A DNA stretch of 64,000 nucleotides from assembly GCF_000189635.1 (NCBI RefSeq), contig NW_002476226.1:1-64000 (forward strand), written 5' to 3'. Position 1 is the first letter of the stretch. Every line of letters starts with the position of its first letter. Source of the DNA: Tetrahymena thermophila SB210 (lineage: Eukaryota; Ciliophora; Oligohymenophorea; Hymenostomatida; Tetrahymenidae). A program made the translations under genes and the position numbers. Shown in pieces: positions 40,603 through 51,859 of this stretch. The notes beneath the pieces are model-generated. The model was given only the letters and a program-made list of their open reading frames with translations. It searched no databases and was not told the origin of the DNA.

Positions 40603-41293
40603 ATGAATAAAGTAGATAAAGAAGAGGAATCTTTGAGAGATGACCTTAAAAAGCTCTTTTAACTCTTGAAATGTAAAAAAAATGTTTTTAATTTCCACTT
40701 TATTTTGTTTAAAATATTCATTCTACTTTAGTTATTTCGAAAATTATAATTAATAAATAAATAATATTAATGTTAGCTGAAAAACCATAAGGAAGCGGTA
40801 ATAATGATGAAATTGAAAAATCTACATTGATGGCATTAATGCTTTATTTGGATCTTTAAAAAAATGAACCTGAATTTTTTGATTACGTGAAAGATAAATT
40901 AAACTCTAATACACCAATTAATGAAAAAACATTCATAGACATACTGTTGAAACCAGAAATAAGCTTCTAAAACTTATAAACTGAAAAGATGGCTTCAGTA
41001 AAAAAATTATAAAATTAGAATGAATTTTTTTATTAATTATTAATGCTTTTAGCATAATTTATAACTTTTTAAAATAGTATTTTAAGATATTTGATACTGA
41101 AAAGAAAGGCTCATTTTCTTGTGAAGATTTTATGAAATTATACAGAGAATCACCAGAATATAAAAATATGGAACCAAGTTAAAGAAGTGATGTTGAGAAA
41201 TAAATATAGGAAAGCTTCGATATAATGAAGAAAGATAGCAGAAATGAAATTACTCCAATTGAATTTTATAACATAATAAATTTTAACCAATGA
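40603..41293 (+). CDS. Small EF-hand-like protein
   Basis: Three exons (40603-40672, 40777-40997, 41078-41293) give about 168 residues. The first is short and acidic. Near residue 100 FDTEKKGSFSCEDFMKLY fits an EF-hand loop with Asp at position 1, Glu at 3, Ser at 7 and 9, and Asp at the last position; the loop is followed by a helix. A second, weaker hand may lie at the end (MKKDSRNEITPIEFYN), with Lys at loop-critical sites, so it probably does not bind calcium. Size and helical layout fit the calmodulin superfamily. The target is unknown. Confidence 0.7.
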
Positions 41294-41807
41294 TTTGATA
41301 GGGGTTTTATTGAAATGATTTAAATTACTATAAATTTTGTTAATTTTTATAAAAAGAAATGTTTAAAATTCATATTTGATAATTGTCTATTTTATAAATA
41401 TAATACAATTATTTAGAGTCGTTAACAAAGATTTTACATTTATGAAAATTCTTTATTTTAAAAATTTACTATTTATTATTTTATTTATTTTTTTATTTAC
41501 TTCACATTTTAAATAAATACCCTTTAAGTAAATGCTTTTACATTTAGCTTCTTTGTTTGTATTATTGCAAAGCAAATTTTCATCATAACTTCTTTAAGTT
41601 ATAATTATTTTACTTATTCCTTAATCTATATTGTTTATTATTTTCAATATAAATTAGGTTTGTTTTGTATAAAAAAAGAATATTTTTTAGCAGATTTTAA
41701 TTAAGAATTATTATTATTTTATTTAAATTTCTTCTATTTTATTTATTTATTTATTTTTACTTAAGCAGTCATTTTGAATTTTTCGTTCAATAAAACGAAT
41801 TGAGATA
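41294..41807. other. Convergent intergenic spacer
   Basis: T-rich then A-rich DNA between two gene 3' ends. No coding signal. Confidence 0.7.
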
Positions 41808-43242
41808 TCACCCTTAAAACTCAGTTATTTAGTTATCAGCAACTTCTTCATTTAGCTAAAATTCTTTAGATTCAGAATCGAATTTATCTAATATGTTATT
41901 TATTTAATCTATATCTATTATTATTAATGCAGCATCATTTAGAAGATCTTCCCATTTTATGTTTTATTAATCTATTTCATCTTCATCAAAGAATTTTAAA
42001 TTTTTAGTGCTAAAAAATTATAATATTTCCACATTTTCCATTTCTAGGAGTTCATCTTTGTAATACTCTAAAATCTACAAGACTATTTTATAGAAGTAAA
42101 CCCATTTTTATTAGAATAAGTTATCATAAAATATTCCCTTTAAATTATTGGTAAAATAAAATAAGTATGTATATAAATAAAATTAGAACATATTACTGAG
42201 TACTTTAAAGGAATCATAACTCCAAATATCGAAAATATCCATTAAGAGCAAAAAAATTATGTTTGAATGTCTTATTCTAACTATTTATAAGTTAAATATT
42301 ACTGCTTTTCATAAAAATATTAATTAGCTTAATTACAAACCATTGATATAAGTCAGGTAAAAATGCTTCCATTAGTTTGTCAATCATTTTGCAATGCTTT
42401 ACAAGTCCTGGTAAACCTTTTTGAATAAATAACAAATTTATAAGAAATAAAACCTTTTTATAATTGCTTCAAATTACCATTTTAGTATATATCTCTTATT
42501 TCAAATCTTCCAGTAAGCATCTCTAAAAGGTAAAAGGCAACATATTCCTCTGCATGATAGAGAAGTGTTGCAACTACAAAATTCATTCCTTATACATACC
42601 CAACACTTGGGTCAAAGACACTCCATACAGTTAAAACCCTTCGGAGTACATCCTTATCTAAATAATCAGCATTACCAAATGTGCGAGTAATATCTTTTTC
42701 TATTTATATTTTTTACTTCTCTTCCGCAAAGTCTTTGGCATTTTCTTTGAGTTTTTCATAATCTTACTTTAATTTTACAAGCTCATCATCTTTGTATAAC
42801 GTAAATAGCCATTTTAATGCTCTACTGCATGTAGAGGTATTATCTTGTAAGTTTGAATCACATTTACATTTAGTTCTATTCGAGTTATTAAATATATTAA
42901 AGTTCCAGTTATTTATAGAATTTTTCACTTTATCTATGAAAGAAACTTATTATCTTTCAATTTTACCATCACTTTTTATCGATAGCGATTTATTCTAAAT
43001 ATTTTAAAATAACAATTTCTATCATCATCAATCAAATTTAATACATTTTATTAATTTCTATCATTTTACAATTATTTTTATCATCTACAATACTAAATTG
43101 TTAAACTTTCAATTACTAAATTTACCTTTTTTTCTGATTAACTAGATTAATTTATTGATGGTGAGCTATATTAACTTTAAATATCTTAATGCTCTTTAAT
43201 AGGGCTTGAGTAGTTTGATTTTTTATCCGAACTAACTAGGAT
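41808..43242 (-). CDS. TBC-domain Rab GTPase-activating protein
   Basis: Firm exons 42478-42994, 42337-42416, 42197-42280 and 41808-42137 encode 336 residues in one frame. A probable earlier Ser-rich exon lies at 43126 to about 43242, spliced in phase through intron 42995-43125; the ATG was not found. The TBC domain shows DITRTFG (arginine finger, Arg at 42683-42685) and GYVQGMNFVVATLLYHAEEY (glutamine finger). The Gln of YVQ is encoded by TAA at 42590-42592. WIFSIFGVMIPL and KWVYFYKIVLQIL continue the fold. TBC proteins stimulate GTP hydrolysis on Rabs and so end vesicle-traffic signals. Both catalytic fingers are intact. A Cys pair (KCKCDSN) precedes the domain. The acidic C terminus is unrecognised. 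Confidence 0.9.
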
Positions 43243-43923
43243 TCAAGTGTCCCTATTTATACATCAAAATATAGTGATTTAAATTAAAAATATTAAATCA
43301 ATTATTAAATAATCTACTTAAAATGTGGAGTTATTGATGATTTGGGTAATTAAATTTATGAACTCACTCTTCATATTAGTTTGTTTGTTTGTTTTAAAAG
43401 TTATATGTTAAAATTTCATTTAATAATAATTTGAATTACTATTCATCATCACCTATCAAGTCATCTGAATCTTTTTTACGTCCCAAACCTGTTTCTATTT
43501 TTCCTTTATTCATTTATTTATCCAAAAACTTTATTTATTAATTTGAAATTTAATTGCTAAATCAGCCAATGCTTGCTTGCTAGCTTTTTTCACTAAAATT
43601 TAAGTAATAAATAAATAATTTATTATCAGGAAATAGTCTTCTCTTTAATTTTAGGATGAAAAGATTAATTTTTGAATTACTAACAATTAATTAATAAATT
43701 AAAAAGAATTAATTTAGTTTGTTAATTATTACTATAATTCTACTTTCTTAAAACTCAAAGCTGCTTAACAAATAACAAATAACTTTCTATTTAATTATTT
43801 TATTTATTTAAAATAAAAATTAATTCATTTAAAACATATAAAACTTTAAATAAAGTCAACTTTTTTGGCACATTTAAATTATTTTTTAAATTGAATTCTA
43901 TGTTTTAAATATAATTCTATAAA
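43029..43923. other. Spacer, partly overlapping the TBC 5' exon; possible small gene
   Basis: 43029-43242 probably belongs to the TBC gene 5' end. Around 43364-43600 minus-strand segments look weakly coding (see next entry). The remainder is AT-rich with nothing recognisable. Confidence 0.5.
43364..43513 (-). CDS. Possible 49-residue protein
   Basis: ATG at 43513 opens 50 codons to TGA at 43364. The N-terminal ~24 residues are polar and protein-like (ETGLGRKKDSDDLIGDDE); the rest is AT-driven. Just upstream, in another frame, a stretch including SKQALADLAIKFQINK also looks coding, so this may be the last exon of a spliced small gene whose junction I cannot place. Confidence 0.22.
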
Positions 43924-45006
43924 TCATAAGTAAATAACACTAAATTGCTAGTTAAATTAGCAGTTTTTATGGAATTAAATCACACTAGCTCCACAATTAT
44001 AAGATTCTCCTTCAATGTCTAAATACTTTTTAGAATGATATGGCTTAATATGGAAATTACCATTTATTAGAATTTGAAATAAAAATCTTTAATGGTGATT
44101 TTTACTAAATGGTTTTAACTCATCTTGAACTAGTTTACCACCATCGCTTAAACGCTCATCTTAAATTGTTAGATATAAATTGCTTTCTACACATCTTACA
44201 TAGTAAACACCTTCAAGGTAATTAGGCTCATTAACAACTAGAGAATTTTTTGTCTAAAGCAAAGTATTACTTTATTTGAAGGAGTTATGGTTAAGTTATT
44301 TACCTTAAGTATTTGATTAAATTAATTTTTCTATTGTTTGTTCTATTTCTATTTTTTCTAAAACGAATTTTTAGTTGTTTTTATTGTTTTAGCTCCATTA
44401 AACTATAGGTCCATTTTTTATTTTAGAGTGCTCAAAGACATCAAAATAAAGATTGCTGTGGGCACATTTAATGTTAATTGGAATGTTTGGTACCAACTAG
44501 TATTTTGCCTATTAGCAAATGTCATTGACTAAGAATCTATCTTGATTCATATCAAACATTCTAAAGCTCTCCTTAAGTGTAAACAATTAATTACCATATC
44601 CATACGAGAAATGATTTGCTGTTAAACTCATACCATCAGACTATTAGGATTGAATAACTTCAAGAACTTTGTCAGATCCCTTTTGTTAAATTATGTAGCA
44701 ACCATTAGGCAGCTCTATGAATTAAAATTTTTATTCATTTGAATTCGAATAAGATGTTTAGACAACTTTATTGTCTTTGACTGTTAATAACAATTCGCTT
44801 CTTATGTTTAAAATATAATAATAAATTTTTGTCATATCCATGTCATCTTCTACTTAGTATAAAATAAATAATTGTTCTTCGTTTTCAGTAATTTAACTCA
44901 TTTATGCTTCTGAATTGATGATGACTGAAGCATCTTTGATTTAAATAGCCTAATTGTAGTTCTTAGAAGTAATAAGAAGTTTTTTTTATGCTAAGGAACC
45001 CTGCAT
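43924..45006 (-). CDS. Beta-trefoil (ricin-B-like) lectin-fold protein
   Basis: A single intronless frame of 361 codons. Two modules carry the trefoil signature: about residues 186-225, SNLYFDVFEHSKIKNGPIVQW then NNQKFVLE; and about residues 325-360, KKYLDIEGES, GASVIQF and NQQFSV. An earlier stretch (NGCYIIQQKGSDKVLEV ... GNQLFTLKE) looks like another repeat. The fold generally binds carbohydrate. There is no signal peptide or TM, so it should be cytosolic, and no enzymatic toxin chain is present. An N-terminal region of about 80 residues is unrecognised. Upstream, at 45447-45490, are a strong hairpin and a palindrome. Confidence 0.78.
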
Positions 45007-45961
45007 TTTTATTTATATTTGCTAATAAACTTAAATCTGCTTTTATCTTTTTATTACTGCGTAATTATTGTACAAAAATTTTTATTTAAATTGGTAATTA
45101 ATATTAATTCTTAATTAATAAATTACTACCCTAAATAAAACTAAATGATCTCGAAGATATTTGTTAAATTTAACAATTTTGAAGGTAGATTAAGAAATTA
45201 TCCTTATTAAAATACTTAAAAATATTTTGGAGATAATAAAATAAATATAAAATATTCATTTAAAAAGAAATTATTAGAGGTATTTATTTGAAAATCATTT
45301 AATTTAATAAATTTATTTAATTATTAAATTAAAACCTAAATATAACAAAAATAAAGAAATATTTCTGACCTAATTAGGATGAAATAAAAAATATATACCA
45401 TAAATATTTAAAAATATTTAGATTTAAACTGAATATAAATTTTAAATTAAGGAGAGATACTCTCTCTTAATCAAAATAACCCTATAGGGTACAAGTCTGA
45501 ATACTTTTAAATGCTTATGGTATACTTGTAAATAATTATAGATAAAATCAATAACTTAAAATATATAATTTTAAAAGATTTTAAAAAGAAAATCATAATA
45601 TAAATTAATTAATTAAAGAATTAAATCTAAAATTTAAATTACCAAATAAAAAATAAATACATTTACTTATGAATTTTATTACTACTACTACTTATGAAAG
45701 AGTTTAAAAAATGAAAGTGCTTATGAATGAAGAGGTTAAAAATTTATAATAAACGTTAGTTAGGAAATGAACTACAAATATAAAATTAGAAAAAAAGATT
45801 TGAAACAAAATGAAAAACCTTAATTAAAAATAAAATTTTTTATTAATATATTTTTTTATATAATGATTAAAACTATTTTGAAAGCAACCCGACCGAATAT
45901 TGAATATTCTCTTAATGCCAATTTATTTTTTTGTGGCAGTAATCATTCAATCATTATGGCT
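45007..45961. other. Intergenic, with hairpin and palindrome
   Basis: AT-rich spacer upstream of the lectin-like gene. It contains the paired structures at 45447-45490 and no coding signal. Confidence 0.7.
45447..45490. promoter_or_regulatory. Inverted repeat plus 12-bp palindrome
   Basis: TTAAGGAGAGA (45447-45457) and TCTCTCTTAA (45461-45470) form a hairpin with one bulged G and a 3-nt loop. Nine bases further on, ACCCTATAGGGT (45479-45490) is a perfect palindrome. GC-containing symmetry like this stands out in the spacer. It lies about 440 bp upstream of the lectin gene start and could be an operator-like site or a processed-RNA structure; neither is shown. Confidence 0.4.
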
Positions 45962-48900
45962 TCAAGCTATCACTTCTTCTTTGACTGCCTTTTGCAAAGA
46001 TTACTCTGATTGAATTTCTGATTCTAATATTTAATTGTTTCTTGTTTAAAATTCGTTTTGATTATTTATTTCTCTTAATGTCTCGCTTATACTTAAATTG
46101 AAAATATCATTATTCATACTTTGGTTCATACTTGTACTTGTTAAGCTATTAATAGTCGTATTAGTAGAATTGTTATGGTTATTATTATAAAAAAACTCAT
46201 TTTTATTTTTATTATGGTCTTTTTTAGCTGTTGATTCATTCTCTTTATCAGCATAGTTTTACTTTGAGGGAGGACTCATTGCAGTTTGCTTTAAGGAAGG
46301 ATCTATTTTTATTTATTAATTTTGGTAGCCATTTTATGATTTATTATATCTGGATTAATACTGAGCAGATGATTATGAGCTTATTTCGAAAGATTCGTTG
46401 TTGTCTTCTATTTTAATAGCTTGTTCAGCTCCTTGAGAGAATTTCTTTTGAATTTCTTCCTCTCTTGTAATATTATATTTTTCACCACGAACACGAGAAT
46501 AGTCATGCAGATATTTGATAATCTTTTTATCAAGAGTTGTCATGGTACGTTGTATCATTCCTAGGACATACTAAAAGTTTCTTTTAGTTGTTTCTTAGAT
46601 AGTAAGAAGTGCATCGTATATCTGTTCAAGAATCATAGAATACTCACCCTAATAAATCTGTTCGATTGGTATAGCTTTTAACTTATGAACACAATCAACT
46701 ATTTCACAAAGCCACATATCTTTTTCATTTTCATAGTATACCTTATTTTTGATTTTCATTTCAAGCATAGGAAGTATTTTGTTCTTCATTTAGTTATAAA
46801 CTTCACACTTCTATTACTTGTTAGATTATGGTGATAGCTTAAAAGAACTATTGTTCGATATTTGTAGATTACTTTGTCCTGAGTTTTATTTAGTAACAAA
46901 TAAAGGAGATGGAATAATAACAGAATGGTTATTTTATTACTAGCTATTCTAATTTCCAAAAGAAGGAGGAGCTTATACTGAAGTTTATATTCCACTAGCA
47001 AATAAACTTGAGCTATTTTAAAGCTGATTCCCCTAAGAGAATGAAAGAACATCACTTTGAGATAGGAAATCTCCTTATGATTTTAAAGTGTATATTTGAG
47101 AGTTTATTGACCCTTAAGGCAACATTTAATCTTAACAAGAAGGAACTCCAAAGGAAAGTATGCTACTTTAGTTTGCAATACTGCTACTCATTCCCATATT
47201 ATTCTATAGGCTAGTAGGCAAACCATTTAATTCATTCTTAGTTTAATTTATCAATGAGTTACCTACTGATTGCTGAGAGCCGAAAATAGAATTTTTATTA
47301 TTAGTTTACTAATTTTATAAATTTTTTATTTGATTTGTAATGTTACCCAAAACGTCTATACCATTCTAATTTTCGGAAACTGCTGTTTAATTTGAAGCAA
47401 AAATATTATTAAATTTAATGTTATTCTGGTTTGTATTTAGTTGCTTTCCTTAATTGTTACCATCAAATAATTAAATTGCGTTTTAATTATTGTTTTACAA
47501 TTTTTACGAATAAAAGTCAAATTATTACTAGGTAACACCTCCAGATTTAAGAGCATTCAATAGAATTTATTACTGTTAATTCAAAGAAAGAATAGATTTA
47601 TTTTCATCAGGATGAATAGCTAGATTTAATTCATCTTGATCATCAAAATACTTTTTATCTTTGTTACCAAATGGGCTGTTGTTTAATGAGAATATTTAAG
47701 TATTGTTATCACTATTATTTTCATTAGCTAAGAATAAATTATTAGTGCTCATTCCTTAAAATGCATTAGAATAAATTGATTAACTGGAACTGGGAGCTAA
47801 TAAATTAGTTAATAATGTATTATTTGATATATTCTAAAAAATTCCTTTTGATAACTCCTCATTTAAATTCAAAATATTGTTATTAGATTCCCCAAAATTT
47901 TTCTATCCGAATTCAGGACTTTCTTAAAAATGTTGGCTTATGTTTGTATTATTATTATTGTTAACAAAGTTTTCAGTGTGATCATAATTAGTAAATTCTT
48001 CTCCATAGAAACCTTTATTTTTTTCATTGTGGAAAAACATATTTAGTGAAGATTTAGCATCATCTAAATGCTCATTGTTACCATTTTTTTCTTTCTTTTT
48101 TGAGGCACTTTTCCTCTATCCTTTGCTCTTGCTAGTGCCTTTTTTGCTGGGAGAAGCTTCTTCTTACTTAACAGTATTTTCTAGATTATTTAATCCTGAT
48201 TTGTTGTGCTTAGTATTTTCGCTGTCTTTTTTATCATTTTTTTTCTATTAAACTCTAGTCTTCAAAGAAGAAGAGGTCGAACTGGAAGTTGGAGCAATTT
48301 TCTAATTTGATTTTTTCTAAATTTTTTTTTTTCCCTCCAAATTTACTTAGGAAGACTCAGAAATTTCCCTTTTTTTCTATTTAGAATCTTTTTCTTATTC
48401 ATCATTACCATTGTTAGAATTTTTATTTCCTTTAGAAGTCTTTAAGCTTCTCTTTTCATTTTCATCTGATTTTAGTGATTACTTCTCTTGCTTTCTCGTA
48501 ATCTTTTTGTTGTCATTAATTTATGATGCAACCAAATTCACTTTTTTTGGGGTTACTTTTTGTTAATTTTTTAAATTTTCTTTAGACGATTCCTATAAAT
48601 TTTTATTTCCTTTTAGAGGAGTGGAAGGTTTAGAAGTTTCTTGTAACAGTGATTAATTTACTTAACTGGAGTCATTTTTATTCATATTTTTTGATTAAGA
48701 CCTTGTTGGGGTTCTTTTTCCCTCTTATTTATTAATTTACTCAATTTGCTATTGCTTTTTTTCTTGCTTTTCATCAATTTTTACTGATTTTTTTGAAGAA
48801 ACTTTACTTGACTAAACCTATGAGACAGTAGCCTTATTATTTCTCTCCTTTGTGCTCATATACAAATTTTTTTAATTTGTGCTTTTTTCTTTACCGTTTT

Positions 48901-49099
48901 CATTCTAAATTGATTGAGCAGGTTATGTACTTTTTTTAGTTAAAACCTTGCCTTTATCTGTATTTGATACCTGGAGCTTTTTTGAAGGTTATGCTTCTTA
49001 GCCCTAAGATGATTCTTCTAGAGATTGCAAAGATTCTATTGAATTATTGGATGATATCTAATTATGTCTTCTTTTAGTTAGATTAGAACTTATCCCTTT
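45962..49099 (-). CDS. Q/N/S/K-rich protein with a C-terminal helical domain
   Basis: One exon of 1,046 codons ends at TGA 45962. It begins at a TAG acceptor (49100-49102), so a short first exon with the ATG is missing. The N-terminal 300 residues are Ser/Lys/Gln-rich and strongly basic (KKGTSKSKGQRKSASKKK), suggesting nucleic-acid contact. The middle is Asn/Phe/Ser-rich low complexity with scattered FG and FGN pairs. Residues ~740-890 are a non-repetitive helical region (KILPMLEMKIKNKVYY, LCEIVDCVHKLKAIPIEQIY, MIQRTMTTLDKKIIKYLHDY). That domain is not recognised. The sparse FG pairs are too few to call a nucleoporin, although the layout invites the comparison. Confidence 0.72.
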
Positions 49100-49331
49100 C
49101 TATTTTTTAATAAAAATAACAAAGTGTGATTATTGATATCTTTCTAATAAACGAAATTAATAGCTTTTATTCGTTAAATTTATTGATCAAAAACTTAATT
49201 TTTGTTTTTTAAATTTAATAAATTTAAAATTTAAAATATCCAGACACACCCGCTATCCTAAATTATTTTTTATTAGATAATTTTTGATAGAAAAAATGAA
49301 ATAAATTCTATTATTTCCAATAAATTTTCAT

Positions 49332-50110
49332 TCAAAATTCCTAAGCTATTAATTTAAAATGATTTTTTAGAAAAGTATATTCTACATTGTTATTGTTGGA
49401 TGTGGAACTTAATCCCTATTTAGCCTGTATATTTTATGTGGTTGAGTTCTACAATTTTTTTTAAGCTTTTTTTTAATTAGATTGCTCCTCTATAATTTAT
49501 CTTGCTTTTTCTAAAGCATCTTCAAACCCCTGCTGTTTGGATCCTTTAAATTTGTCAAGTCCTTCATCAAAAAGTATGATATCACTCTCATTTTTATTCT
49601 ATCTATAATAATAAATATTTAAAATTATGTTAAAGATGTAATTAAAGACATTTTTGTAGTAGAGTATAAGATTAAAATATAATAAGAACTAATTAATAAT
49701 AAGAATGCTTAATACATATCAAGACAATTCTTTTTATTAAAATGCTATTGAAATTCATTAGAATTAGAAATATTTAATATTGATTTAATTACATTTCTTA
49801 GTCATCTTTGTTAATAAATTAAACATCAAATCCACCTCCTCTTTTTGTTTACTTGATCTATTAAAATAAAATTTAGAAATTATGAAAACTACTAGCCATC
49901 AAGAAGATCTAAACATAGCATATCTAAAGCTATGAAATTAAATATCTTCTTAATTCTAATAAATAAAATAATCATTTGATTAAGATTTTATTTTATTTTT
50001 TAGAACATATCCATCTCTCTTCAAAAGAAATAATTATCTAAAAATAATTTACCTAGGCTGGCCAATAGCACTTAGCTTTTATCCTGCAGAATACAATTTA
50101 ATCTTTGGAT
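49332..50110 (-). CDS. Small multi-exon gene, partial model, unknown function
   Basis: Three segments are readable: about 50053-50110 (DIIQRLNCILQDKSQVLLAS), 49929 downward (ALDMLCLDLLDGQ ... KQKEEVDL), and the last exon from about 49606 to TGA 49332 (ESDIILFDEGLDKFKGSKQQ, then a helical Lys/Gln/Glu stretch). The introns between them follow GT...AG, but the second needs a GTTTAA donor. The first segment recalls helical adaptor domains (VHS/ENTH) only vaguely. No ATG was found, so the 5' end is missing. About 150 residues. Confidence 0.42.
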
Positions 50111-50681
50111 AATATCATTTAATATATATTTTAATAAAATCTATTATTTCAGTGATTTGAAATTTTTATATTTGAAAGTAGAATTACAGCAGTGTTTTCT
50201 TTTTTTAAATTAAGTTTTGCGTATCTAATTTGATTTGTATTCTTTATTAATTAATAATTAATATCTGCCAAGGAACTATCTATAAATTAAGGCTCTTGTT
50301 ATTATTATTAATATTTGATATAAATAATATAGTTGTTGTGTTGCTTTTTTAATCGTAAATCTTTTCAGATTTGATTTATAAAAAAATTAAATTTGAATTT
50401 TGATAACTTATGTGAAAATAAATCTTTTATTTTTTTTTAATAATTTTCTCGAAAATAAATCTAAAATAATGCTTTTAAAAATCCAATTATAATTATTGAA
50501 TGAATATTTAATTAAAATATAAATCTCTAAAAAATTAAATTCTAATTCCATAAAAACATAAAATAAAAATAATTAATTTATAATAAAGAAAAACTAATGT
50601 TTTTTAATAAATGTTTTAGTTAGTTATCACATAAAGCACAAAGTATTAAATTATTGCCAAAATAAATGAATAAATGCAATA
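50111..50681. other. Intergenic, AT-rich
   Basis: May include the missing 5' exon of the preceding small gene. Nothing else is seen. Confidence 0.6.
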
Positions 50682-51844
50682 TCAGAATTTTTGCAATTCT
50701 ACATTGATTTCGCCTGATAATGGAGACTATAAGCTTCCATTGCTGCCAAATCCGCTACCATCGCTTGGTGGTCTACTATGAAGAGGACTACTTTCTAAGT
50801 ATGATTACATCTCTTGCTTTTACTTTTCCAATTATTTTCTGTAAGATTCCTTTTCTTTTTTAGCTGACTCTCTATTGTATGTATTTGAATACTTTGATAA
50901 AAAGGTATTTTTAGTCTTTGTTAATTCCTTTTTTTATATTCATATTTAAATTAAAGTACTTAAATAAATAAAAAAATAAATTTTTTTTGTTTTACGTTAG
51001 TAAATTTATCATTTCCTTTCCTACTTAGAATATTTTCAGCTTTAGATTTAAGTTCTAAATATCTTTCATATAATTCCATATACAATTCAAAATCGTTTCT
51101 ATCTTGCTCTGCCTTTTCGAACTTTACCTTTTCCTTAATGAGTTCCTATTGATAAAATTTATTAATTTTATTTTATTTTCTATTTATTTTAAATTTATTG
51201 TTTTACTTTGAAGAATTCGAAAATATCACTTCTATTGTTTTAGTGTTCAAGTATATATAGATTTTTTGTAATATCTTCTAAATTTATCATTTTCACTTGT
51301 AATTCGATCATTTTTCCATAATATGTAAAATAGGCATCGACATCCTTTAGCATTGAAGGATTAACAATAAATTTGCTTTTATCATCAATGTCCTTTATTT
51401 ATTTTTTCAATAAAAATTTAGTAAAAAAAAAGAAAGAATTTTACTTTTTGTAAGCTTTTGAAATAATCAACAATATCTTCTTTGTTAGAATATTAATGGA
51501 TATAATTTTTCAATTATTCAGTCAACTTTTTCTTCTTTTTCTTTATATTATTTTTAAGAGCTTCAATATTTTAAAAGTCACTCTATTGATCATAATCAAT
51601 TCTGATTTCTCTATCCTTGATTCTAAGCCAATTCTTAAATTCAACATCTTTAAAAGCCCTATAATAAGTTAAAATTTGTTTATTTAAAAAATTCTAACTC
51701 TAACTAAAAATTAAATGTGTACGCTTTTAGTTCTTAGTAATACATATCTTCATAATTTTGTGCTGTGTGTATCATTTTTGAGCTATTAACATATAATTCT
51801 GATAATCTTGTTATCGTTTTTTATTTGTTTCTTCTTTCATTCAT
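50682..51844 (-). CDS. Helical cytosolic protein, unknown function
   Basis: Predicted 305 residues in five exons (51723-51844, 51445-51658, 51207-51392, 50996-51145, 50682-50927), totalling exactly 306 codons. It is almost entirely helical and charged: MNERRNKQKTITRLSELYVN, KKKKKKLTEQLKNYIHQYSN, YFTYYGKMIELQVKMINLED, LYMELYERYLELKSKAENIL. It ends in a Ser/Gly/Pro tail (HSRPPSDGSGFGSNGS). Helix length and the Tyr/Phe-Gln spacing resemble BAR-like or coiled-coil proteins, but no signature is present. The ATG at 51844 lies only 15 bases downstream of the nearest in-frame TGA of the giant upstream gene. Confidence 0.7.
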
Positions 51845-51859
51845 TCCATCTAATTTATT

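Noticed and set aside
49235-49262. GC-rich patch CCAGACACACCCGCTATCC in the spacer
   Set aside because: Stands out by composition but has no symmetry, repeat or coding frame with a start, so no function can be supported.
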